From Diphasiastrum complanatum (lineage: Eukaryota; Streptophyta; Lycopodiopsida; Lycopodiales; Lycopodiaceae), in NCBI GenBank assembly GCA_029204225.1, contig CM055109.1:6857982-6921981 (forward strand): DNA of 64,000 nt, in the 5' to 3' direction. Positions 1 to 11,100 of the stretch are shown here, piece by piece. The notes beneath the pieces were generated by a model that saw only the letters and a list, made by a program, of their open reading frames with translations, was not told where the DNA came from and did not search any database. The position numbers and the translations under genes are program-made. Position 1 is the stretch's first letter. Every line of letters starts with the position of its first letter.

Positions 1-70
1 GGAACTGATAATACTACCGTTGCAGCCTTGGACCTTTGCAGTGTTGAATTTTGACCACCACTTGCTGGGT

Positions 71-282
71 GAGGAGCTCACTTTGTCTTGTAGGCTCACT
101 ATTGTCTTTATCTTTTCCTTTTCTGCAGCTTTTTCTTCCTTTGATCCATTACTTTTGGATCTCTTCGGGCTTCATAGTGAGGAACTTACTTTATTCTGCA
201 AGCTCGCTGTCATCTTCATCTTTTCCTTTTCTGCGGCTCCTTCCTTTGATCCATTACTTTTGGATCTCTTTTGGCTTCATAG
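71..282. repeat. Two-copy tandem repeat, about 105 bp units
   Basis: Positions 71-178 and 179-282 are two diverged copies of one unit; each ends in the same stretch around ttgatccattacttttggat. On the minus strand both units keep a partly open Lys/Glu/Ser-rich frame broken by stops, so this may be a duplicated segment of a decayed coding sequence. Confidence 0.7.
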
Positions 283-526
283 GAGGGAATTTGACAATCA
301 TTACTTCAAAGAGTTTTTTTTTTTTTTTATCGAGATCGATCTGACTCATTTGCTGCTTAAATTTCTTCCTTTCTTCCTCAGCTTCTTGGTTCTTTCTCTT
401 TATTTGTTTATGTTGCTTCGCTTGCTTTCTTAGATCTTCTCTTTGGCTGACCAACCAATGTAGGTGGTAGTTGGTCTCCGCAAGACATTTGCAATGATCT
501 CTTAGCTGCGTCGGTAAGACTATCAA
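254..526 (-). other. Short charged, coiled-coil-like reading frame, no family recognised
   Basis: A 90-codon open frame rich in Lys, Gln and Glu with a heptad-like centre (residues about 35-75). It overlaps the tandem repeat at 71-282 and lies just left of LINE copy 1, in what is probably an upstream RECG intron. It could be a remnant of a retroelement ORF1 or chance. There is no start context or partner exon to support a gene. Confidence 0.15.
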
Positions 527-664
527 GGTTCAAAAAACTGGGAATTTCTCAGATGGATAACGAGATGATGGAAAATAGAGAAATGGAAGGAAGGGTGGTG
601 GTGGTGACATCGGTAGATGGTGTGGACGTAGGAGTGATTTGAAGAAGAAGACTGATAACACTAC

Positions 665-3215
665 CACAATGGCGGTCATAGTGTCGTTGATTATCTCATG
701 GGGTCACCGTCCTCCATACCTCTCATCTCTGAATTTCATATTTCCCACACCACCCTATCTGATCACTCTTTTCTCTCTTTAGCTATTGGTTGGTTCCCAC
801 CCCCCCAGTCATCTTCTCACCCCATGCTTATTCGTGCACCCAAATATACATTTAACCCTCTATACATGCCAGTCTACCAAGAGTCAGGCCTCATTACTCC
901 ACTCCTTTTCTCGTGACAGTACAGTTGAATTACAAGCTGCTTTCCTTACCACCTCTCTTCACACTACCGCCTCTCTAGCCTTTCCTTCTAAGCCCCATAA
1001 AGGCAAATCCACATGTTCTTCACCACCCCATCCTCTACACCCTCCGTAGTATGACATCCAGTGTCGCCCTCTTCATCATCTTGTCACCCATGCACGTACT
1101 CATGCTCCTCCCCTTCTTCGCTCATCTCGACACTCATCCGAGGACCTTGAATCTGAACTTCTGACTCATGCTGCCGACCTACTTGCTCCCACACTCGCTA
1201 ATCTCCTCAATTTCGCAATTCTTTTTTGTATTCCCATCATTCTGGTGCGCCAACATCATCCACCCTATTCACAAAAACGGTGACCCCATGATTCCTGGTA
1301 ACTATCGAACTATCATGATTGGGCATGTTCTCGCGAAGCTATAAGGTACCATACTTCAGTCTGTAGTAAGTTCAGAATCGGAATCCCGGAGATTACATGC
1401 TTTGGGCCAAACAAGGTTCCAAGCCCACTATTCTACCTCGGACCATATCTTCACTCTCTGAGTTGGTTGGATCTGGTTGTAGACTTGGTGATATTTTGGT
1501 TGCCATTCTTCTTTATCTTGATGATGTGGTACTAGTCTCCCTTATTAGAGGGGTTACAGAGGCAGTTGGATTGCTTACAGACCTTTTGCACCCGATGGAG
1601 CTTGGGAAATAACATTGCGAAGACCAAGGTTATGGTCTTCAACACTTCTAGAGCTTTCATGCAGCGACAAGAGCTCATTCTTGAAGGACAGCCTCTGCAG
1701 GTAGTTTCTTCATACACTTGGGGATACTTTTCTTTGTCCCTACATTTAGCATGCGACAGGCAGCTACTACTTGACTTGGGAAGACATGCCTCCCTTGTTC
1801 AGCTAGAGCAATTTTGCTTCCGGAAGTCCATTCGAGATGCTCAGAGTAAATGTAGACGTTTACATACCATTGTCACCCCCACAACCTTATACGCAGCAGA
1901 GACATGGTGTACCAGTCTTTCTTCCTCACATTGGGCCAATATTTTGAGATTACAGATTACCATGTTAGCTCGTATGATTCGGGTGAAGCCCTCTATTCCA
2001 CACAAGATCCTCCTTTCTTAGTTTGTTGTTCCACCTATATAGATAGATGCAGCTTTCCAGCTTATCGCATATATTCAGAGAGTTCAGATGCTTCCAGATG
2101 CAGAGGGGATATATACACAGATAGCACTGGCTTCCTCACATTCTCTTCATGATCATGGCTACAGGTTGTCATAGTTTTCTTAGGCATCCCACCTCCTCCT
2201 TGTGTCATTTGGTATCTCTATTACAGCTCTTCCTTCAGGTACCCACCAATATATCGGGCGCTTTTATATAGGGCATATTTTGATCTCACATGGAGATGAC
2301 AGCTGGGGGTTAAGCCCGACTATATTAGACTCATTTCATTGAGCTAGACATAGCAGGGGTCCCAATTTTGCCACAATATTTGGACTCAGGATTATCACAC
2401 AGCCTTAGATTCACACTGGACCACAACTCCATGTATCATCACATCAGTTGGCTATTGAAACGGGAGGTTTCATGGTATTCTGAGAGAGGAGCAGATTTGT
2501 TAGTTATGCTCTCTAGATGAGGTGGAGTCTGAGGAGCATTTTATCTTCAGGTGCCCTATATACTATGAGACCCGAGGGAGATACTATTGCATATTTATTG
2601 ACAAACCCACCACCCTCCAATCGCTCATAGCCTACAAAGACTCTTGCTGTGTTGCATTTGTGACACGAGAGATGTGACGTAATCTATGTCAGATAGCTCA
2701 GCAGAGTCATCTTAGCTCTCAGCCTCAGATTACCTCTTTCTTCTCTAGGAGACGACCACGACAGGGCTCAGAGTCTACTGATGATGATGATGACCCGACG
2801 ACGTGCCTATTCATAGAGATCAGAGACAACGCACCACTCATAGTCATGTTGCAGCTCGAGTTATCCGCCCTGTCATGAGGAGACAGACATCTCATCCTCC
2901 TAGACAACGTCAGCACCTACCAGAGTTACCTTATGTTGTAGCTCGTATCACATCCTTTTATAGCAGCAACATGACATGATGACAGAGATAGTGATATACC
3001 TCATCGCTGGCATTTAGTAGCACTCATACTCCCATATATATCTCATCTCATTAGTTCATATTTTCTTTTGTCTATTTCTTTTAGTATTGTTTCGGAGACG
3101 TTTCATACGCTTCCAAAGTTACCACATACTTGACATGTACATTTACTAGTCTTATATGCCTTTTGGCATGGAAAATAGATTAATAAAGCTTTCTTTCTTT
3201 CTTTCTCTCTCTCTC
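665..3215 (+). mobile_element. LINE copy 1, decayed, sense to RECG
   Basis: Degenerate non-LTR retrotransposon of the same family as the copy at 8.1-12.6 kb. It begins inside the endonuclease domain ([11 protein letters not shown]-like at 672-705 and LSDHSFLS at 755-780). It continues through reverse transcriptase with YLDD in place of YADD (1519-1530), a TKTKVMVFN-type motif (1620-1647) and the C-terminal zinc-binding segment around 2510-2570. Frameshifts and stops break it throughout. Part of RT between about 1440 and 1480 is missing relative to the other copy. The 3' end has AATAAA at 3182-3187, then a CTTT/CT simple-sequence tail to 3215. It sits in the intron before the first visible RECG exon. 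Confidence 0.85.
3189..3215 (+). repeat. LINE 3' tail, (CTTT)n(CT)n
   Basis: Simple-sequence tail directly after the AATAAA of LINE copy 1. The antisense copy ends the same way at 8081-8105, so the tail belongs to the element rather than the locus. Confidence 0.75.
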
Positions 3216-3679
3216 GCAACTCATTCTCTCTTCTAAGTTTTGGGGTTGTGAATTGAATTTCCCTTGTGTTTGATGTTTTCTATAGCTAATTTTCTCAAGC
3301 TTTCATGGTTGAGATGGTATTGCAGTTGAGATACTCCATAACTAAATTTTGCAATTATCAACTTTGTGAAAAAAAGATAAAAGAGTGTGTACGATGGCAA
3401 TTTTTGGTGCTGATTTTTTATTAGTTTTTTTCCTGCAAATAGTACTAGCTTTTGCTTATGTGATATGGCATATATCAACCATTCTAACCTTAAAGAAATT
3501 AAACTACTTAAGATCTATTTTAAGGATTTATTTTTCAAAATCTGCTTAGAAATTTCAATGGAAACACAAAAGTGCTTTACATGCTAACATATGACTGTTG
3601 ATGTGGTATATAAGATTAAGTTGGAGTTATGAATTGCTACTTGTGACCAGAGAAGATTAAGTTTTTTGTCTGTTGGCAG

Positions 3680-3829
3680 GGAGCTTTCATGGCACCTACG
3701 GAGTTTTTGGCTAATCAGCATTATGAGAGAATTCTATCTTGGCTTGAGTTGTTAAGAGAAAATGTTACACCACGGGTGGCTTTGCTGACAGGGTCCACTA
3801 CTTTGTCCAAAGCTCGTGCTATTCGCAGA
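3680..3829 (+). CDS. RECG: RECG exon: motif Ia segment
   Basis: 50 codons from [10 protein letters not shown] to KARAIRR. The acceptor is ttggcag|G and the donor AGA|gtaggt. It holds motif Ia and the LLTGS segment. The exon before it, which should carry Walker A, is not found in 1-3679, so it lies outside the window. Confidence 0.9.
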
Positions 3830-6800
3830 GTAGGTTTTATTCTTCATGTTTGAATGCTCTTTCTGCTAGTATTGAGGTAGGACCTAATGCTATAAATGCT
3901 CATAATTGTACACTTGTAGCGGTAAGTTTGTATAACTACAAGCTAGTGGAGCAGATTGGCGGTATAGGGATGATTTGTCTAACATGCAGAGTATCATGTT
4001 CTGACATTCATCCCTATTGTGTTCGTTATAAAGTTTTTGATAAATTTCCTAGCAACACCTAAAACTCATATTGTTTATCTCATAAAAGAGAATGGATCTA
4101 TAAGAACTAACTGCTACTTTCATCTATTTAGGGTTTGGAATCTGGCGATATTACTCTTGTTGTTGGTACACACAGTCTGATCTCTGATAGTGTCAAGTTT
4201 TCAGCCTTGGCACTTGCAGTTATTGATGAACAGCACCGCTTTGGAGTTGGGCAAAGGGAGCGCTTCAACAGCAAGGTCCAGCCTTTTTGCAGATTCATTT
4301 TTTGGTTGCATGGTTCATTTGAGAGAGACCTATGCAAAGTTTAATTTTTTTGTGAGTGAAAGTGTTTCAGAACAGTAAGTTGATTTATGAATTTCATATG
4401 ACAGTAAGTGTTTGAGAATAAGCCAACAGGTCCTTATGTCACAAACTTAGATGTACTTCATAAACATATCATGATAGAGAAGCTTGTGGTCTAGCAAAGT
4501 TTGTTTTCATTAGTCTGGCCCATCTGCTGAGTTTCACACACTCAGGGAACTTTTTAGTAAGGAGCATGAGAACATGAGTGAAGCATTCCAGCTAGAGGGA
4601 ATTTGCAGTGACTGCCTTTGAAGTCAATAGATATAACTGTCTAGTTGTTCTTGTTGAGGTTCTTTGAATCGATATATAAGAACCTAACCCAGCTGATCCA
4701 GCTTTCTGCCTTAGTTGTCTGTTCCAGAACGGAACGCGTTCCAGAACGCGTTCGGAACGAGACCCTCAAAAAAAAAAAAACGTTTTTTTACAAAGGAAAA
4801 AAAAACCATAATATCCAAGGAAGCTTGAGGAGCATCTAAGGTGTGTGTTCAATCAAAGGTGAACGTCCACAAGGCTTTCTGCTTTCTTTCTGCAAGCTCA
4901 CCATCGCTGGAAACTCCTGGACCACGTCCATGATATGCTCTTTACGTATTTTTTTGGTGATTGTGCTTTTTATGTCCAATCGATGTTTGTCATTTTATTT
5001 GCTGAGTGATTTACTTTTCTTTTTCCTTTGAGTCAGTTTGACTGAGCTGCATTGTAGATTATTATAGACCGTTCTTCAGTATTCACTTCATCTTTTTCTT
5101 GATGAATTCAATAATGTCAATCTCTTCATGAAAGCAATTGCTTTTTGAAGCAACAGGTAAAATTAGAAAATATGTCAATAAAATATTTTATACTTAAAGA
5201 TGAGCATAAAATATGTCAGTCATCGATGTATAGAAAAGTCTGTTCAATTTCGAGGAAGAATCGCTGGAGCTCATCGCCTCCGTGAAGCTTCCTTCCAGAG
5301 TGCCTTGGCTTCCATGGCACCTTCGTGTCCTCGTTAGAAGTATGACAACTCGCTATCTATGAAATGCAAATGCAGAATGCGCGGGCCAGCAGGGCCAGCG
5401 CGGGCCAGCAGCCAATAATCATCCCCAAAAAAATTTAGTTGGTGATCTTAATAGAACTTGAAGAAGGTTAGAAAGGTTACCATCCTTTGTCTAGCTCTGA
5501 TACCACTTTTACAAGTAGAGGTAAGGAAGTCCTCCAAATCCAAGGTAGTGCCTCCAAATGTCCTCCAAGCAACCTGCAAGCTAGGATGCCTCCACCTGCA
5601 AGTAAGGATCTGCAAGCCTCCAAGGATCTCTCCTCCACCTGTGTCCCTACTCTTTAAACACAAAGATAAATAACAAGCTGGCCTCAAGTATTCACCACCC
5701 AACCATAGCTAAATCCAAGCTCCAAGCAAGACCTATCTAGCACCCCCTTGCTAACCATAAACAAATCACAAGCATACCACAACACTCCATAGCATACTCA
5801 AGATCCAAACCCTACTTATGTCCCATACCATAAGCAAGATCCAAACCCTAAGCATACTACCACAAGAAAGCACTCTACACACTAGTAGCAACACTAGAGC
5901 ATAAGCTAAGCAAAGCAAACAAGAGAGATCTCGCCCTACTACCCTCATATAGATGGCCCATGGACCCCTCCAGTGCACTATGGAGTTTCATGCTCATCCA
6001 ATGAGAGAGAGAGAAGCCTAGGGGAGTTAATGAATCTCCAGAGCCTCCATAGGCTTATGGAAGGTCAAGAGACTCCTTCCATAATCTATGACTCTTTGAA
6101 TGCCTTTCTTGTGGGAGTTGGGAACTCATTGGACACTTTAGAAGGGCGCCCTCCTACTAGGTCCCATTGCCCAAGTTGTGCATGTATACTTTGGTGTTCC
6201 TAGACCATTAAAGTGATATGGTTCAAGGTTGAGACCCAAGGTTTAAAAAAATAGTCATCCAATGACTTTCTAACACCTCTCTAGGTTCCATACCTCCATC
6301 CAAGGCATAGACACCTACCTGCCCTTAACCAAGGACACTAGTACCCTAATCTAAGGCACCTATCCTAATCCTAAGGGTATCCCTTATCCAAGCGTCACGT
6401 GACTCCATACCTCTGACCAAGGTATAGTCACTTGCCTGTCCTTATCCAAAGGAACATACCCTTATCCAAGGGTAACTTGCCATTTAGCCCCCAACACTAA
6501 ATGGACCAATAGGGGTCTAAAGTACTGCTAGTTACATAGGTCTGTAACAAATTTGATCCCATGGCTTCTCCTCAACACCATCACTATTGCCATTCTCCTC
6601 CTTATCCAATCCTATTGTCATGCCCACAAAGTAGAATCATATCTCATAAGGGGGTCAGAGGTCCTATTTGAACCCGTAAATTAAATATGAGATTGAAGGG
6701 TTGCGGCCCTCTTGGTATTAAAGTCATAATGAATGGTTTAGAGGCCTAAAACTCTTGATGGTGGATTTGCAAGGTGCTAGTAGTGACTCACAAGATGAGT

Positions 6801-8080
6801 GGTTGATATGGCCTAGTTAGGCTGTTGAGGTGTCACAAGTCACTCCTAGTTGAGGAGAAGCCTCAGAAGGTATAAAGTATACCCATAGGCCTCCCTTGGA
6901 GAGCAAGCTTGGCTATGTGATGGTAGCTACATCTTGCCAGATTGACATCCCCTACCTTTGAGCCATTGCTAGTGATCTATAGCTCGGGGGCTTGATCCAA
7001 TTGATCTAAGTTTGGTTGGTTGATTTGATTCACCATCCATTCCTTAGCATCCTAGTTTGATCCTAGGAAGAGGACATTACACCATACTCATCCTTATAAG
7101 AGGACGACTCCTCATGAGGCTTGTCCTCGACATCACAAGTAAACTTAGCTTGTGCGTGTTGTTGCATGTGTGAAGTAGCGCAAATGATGTCTTGCATCTA
7201 TTGAACATAGCAAGGAAAGTTGACTCAGTACAATGTTTTGGAGCTCATCTAGTATTAGTGATCACCAAAAGCATGCTAAGTAGCAAGTGCTATCGTCTGT
7301 AGCCTACAACTATTTTGTCATGATGAACATTGGCCAACATGTGTTAATGACTCTTGATGAATGAATGCATACATGTCTTTCTTGTCATGTGACTTGGAGG
7401 TAGGTCAGGAACCTTCATAGCATCACTCTAGTGCAATTTCATAAATCCGTTGTAGCATCACTTTGTAAGTTAACAAACAAGAATTTTTTAAACTTTGGAC
7501 TACATTTGTGAATTTTGGTTTTGAGAACCACAAGTACCTACTTATGCTCTCTAGTGTTCTTCAGGAGCTGCAAAATGTTTATGTTGGCATGCACGTATAC
7601 TAGCCTCTCTAGTTGCATAGTGGAAAGCATGTTTGTTATCTTCATGTGTGAGGGACAATATGCTCTGATTTTTCTTCCATGTGGCTCTAATGTCATCTTG
7701 TGAGCCTCTCCTCTAATGCACCAAATGCTTTGCAAAAGTGAGGTTGCAGTTTCAAAAAAAGAAATTGTCCTCAAGTCTCTCGAATGCCAACGTCCGAATG
7801 TAGCTGTCCAAATGTAGTTGCCCTAATCTCTAGAAGGTTCCTCTGAGGGCCTCTAGATAGGGCTATCGTTTGCTCATTCGGTAGCTTATGATGTGGAGGT
7901 GCTGGGGGAGGTACAGCTACTGTTATCAATGGAGAAACTACTGCTTGAACGAGGTGGGGAACGGGGGGATTTAGATCCCCCCGGCTTACATAGAGCCATA
8001 GTGGAGGAGGAGGTCGAATAATTAGCAATGGTTTAGGTATGGCTCAAAACAGGAAACACCATGACTGCATGGCAACACAT

Positions 8081-8111
<31 letters not shown>

Positions 8112-11100
8112 CTTTATTAATGTCTTATAGGTACCCGCGGGTACAAAAGACAAGATAAATGTACATCTCAAGTGTGTATGGTACTCTAGGAGCGTATGAC
8201 AAAAACGTCTTCAAAAAAGAAACATAGTAATAAAATAAAAGAAATCTGAACTGAATATGTTTTAATCTCTCTACTAAGCTGGAAAGAAAACATATATCTA
8301 TCATGATGTAAAACAAAGCCTCAAGTCTCAAGTCTGTGCTGAGGCTCTAAAGTAGGATGTAATCAACATCGTGGAGTGTTCTGGATGTGAGGGGTGAAAC
8401 TGCCTTTGTCTGGACTCGTGGACAAAATGTCGCCGGCTTTGCCTCATCCTGCTAGGAGGATGACTCGGTCTGATGCACTGACGTCTGGTACGATGTCTGT
8501 CACTGACTGGAATATCTATCTCATCCTCAGATCTGTCCTCTGTGTCATCTGTGGACCTCTGTCTGCGTCCGGAAAAGAAATCGGTAATACTGGTCTGGGG
8601 ATCCAAACTGATCTGGTCACTGACTAAGTCGCGTCTCAAAAGCATCATCTCACGTATCATCAAGGCTACACAGCGAGGGTCCACATATGTGATCAAAGCC
8701 TAGAGTGATCTGGAGGAGTCTCGATATAAACAATGATATCGCCCTCTAATCTCATAATAAAGTGGGCATCTGAAAATGAAGTGATCCTCATCCTCAATCT
8801 CACCAAGTGAACAGATCTGACAAACTCTGGCCTCCCTAGGTATGCCATGAAAGCGACCTGTCTCAATGTGTAACTGATGAGATGAGACTCTAAACTGTCC
8901 CAATATAAATCTCAAACCATGTGACAAACCCCCGTCCAAATATCTAGGAAGGATAGGACAACCTGTACAGTCGGTATCCATAAAGATGGATCTGTAGTAA
9001 AGGGGCTTCACTCCAAGCTGCCCCTCCCAAACTCTACGTATATAGGATCTGTACATAAGCTGCCAAATATAGTGATGTGTGCCCTTTGGAAGTGAAGATA
9101 AGGAAATACCGATGTAGTCAAGTAGCCTTCCTGCCTGAGAAAAGCATGAGAGGTGGAAACCCTGGCTGTGGAGCAATCGTGATGAGGTAAGTGCAACATA
9201 GGAGTATCTAGATCTGTCCATCTGCATCAATCTCTGGAGAAAAATAACAATCCGAAAAATAGCCTCAACCTGTAATGGAGGAACTGCAAACTCTGCAAGT
9301 ATAATCTGGTGAGGGATAGAAGGTTTCGCTCGAATCATACGTGAAAGCAAGGTAATCTGCAGACGAGATATATCAGCCCACTCAGAAGAGGTAAGACCCG
9401 TACACCAAGTCTCTATAGCATACATGACTATCGGTGTGACCATGGTATCAAACAGGTGACACTTACTCGAGGCATCACGTATGTGTCGTCTGAAACAAAA
9501 TCTCTCAAGCTGAACCAGTGATGTGTGCCCCTTACCCAACCTAGCAAGAGCAGCCTGCCTCATACTAAAAACTGGACCAGAAAAGAGGACCCCCAAATAT
9601 GTGTATGAAGAAACCACCTCCAAGGGATGGCCATCCCATAAAAGCTCCTGACGCTGCATGAATGTCCGAGATGTGTTGAAGACCATAACTTTGGTCTTTG
9701 TAATGTTCACCGACAAACCCCATCGTGAACAGAAAGAGCGTAAAACATCTAAATGTCTCTGTAACCCCTCTCTGGAACGTGATATGAGGACGACATCATC
9801 AGCATACAGTAGAATCGAGATCAGTAGGTCACATAAAGCACAACCCTCTCCTCCATCTTGCATGATCATCCTCTCCAACTCATCAATATAGAGTCCAAAC
9901 AGAGTAGGGGATAACGAACATCCCTGCTTCACCCCAATGGTGCTATGAACCTGCTGTGATATGCCATGCTTAGAACGGAAACAACCTATCACTCTCTCAT
10001 AAAGGCCCATAATCGCCAAGATTGTGTCTGAGTGGAAGCCAAGGTTGTGTAATCTCTGAATGAGAAGGTGTCGCGGAACAAAGTCAAAGGCCTAACGGAA
10101 ATCCACAAAACAACAGTATACCCGCTCTCGTCTGGGTCTAGCCTCCTCAATAATAGCCCTCAAGGTGAATATATGATATGAGGTGGAGAAATGAGGTCGG
10201 AACCCTGCCTGCCCCAAAGCATGTGGACGTCTGAGCTCAGCTTCGATACTGACTGTTGTCGTCTGAAGAACTGATCCATAGACCTTAGCCATAATGTGTC
10301 CAACCATAATAGTGCAGTAGTTTTCTGGCCTCATGGGATCACCTCCCTTATGAATGGGATGTATGACATTGGTACACCAAGAGTTGGGGAAGCCTTGAAT
10401 CACAGCTTGATTAAAAAGATTAGAAAGGATGGGAGAGAGTATATATATTGCATGGATAAGAAGTTCTGCTTCTAGGTCTTCGATATCACGGGCACGACGA
10501 CTATTGAGGTATTTAATGGAATCAGATATCATTTTGGGTGTGAATAGGTTGAAGGACAAAGGACGGGGTGACATGATGATGGGAGAAGTGATGTCAATAG
10601 TATATAGAGATTTGGCGTAATCTGCCCAGGTATATAGGTCGGTCAAGGTGGGAGAAGGAGCACGAGGGATGAATTCACACCAAAAGGCCCCCGAAGAGGA
10701 ACTAAAGAGAAGGTTAATAAGCCTTCTCCCTTCTTTGATATCATAGGCCTTTTTTTTATGATGGAGTGTGTTTCGATAACTACGGTTTATATCACGAATA
10801 GAAGGAAGTGAGTTAGCATAAGCGTGTTTAAGATGGTTATGAAGCTGGCAGCATTCATCATCAAACCAAGGCTGATTTGGGTTTTTGAAGGTGTTAGTTT
10901 TTGTTCTGGGTTTTGTGAAAGGAAGAGAAAGGGAAGCTGCAGTATGTAAGGCATTGGTGAGGAAGTCAGACTGTTGTTCAATGGTGGAGTTATGTGGGAA
11001 ATGTTGTAGCAGGGAGGTTAATGAAGTCTGGTAAGCGGGAATGTATGAATTCTCGAAGCGATATTTTGGGGCACGAGGAAAGGACGGGTGGGAAGTATGA

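Noticed and set aside
1-3679. Upstream RECG exons, including the Walker A exon
   Set aside because: I looked for a GDVGxGKT-type segment before 3680 on the plus strand and found only LINE remnants and AT-rich intron sequence.
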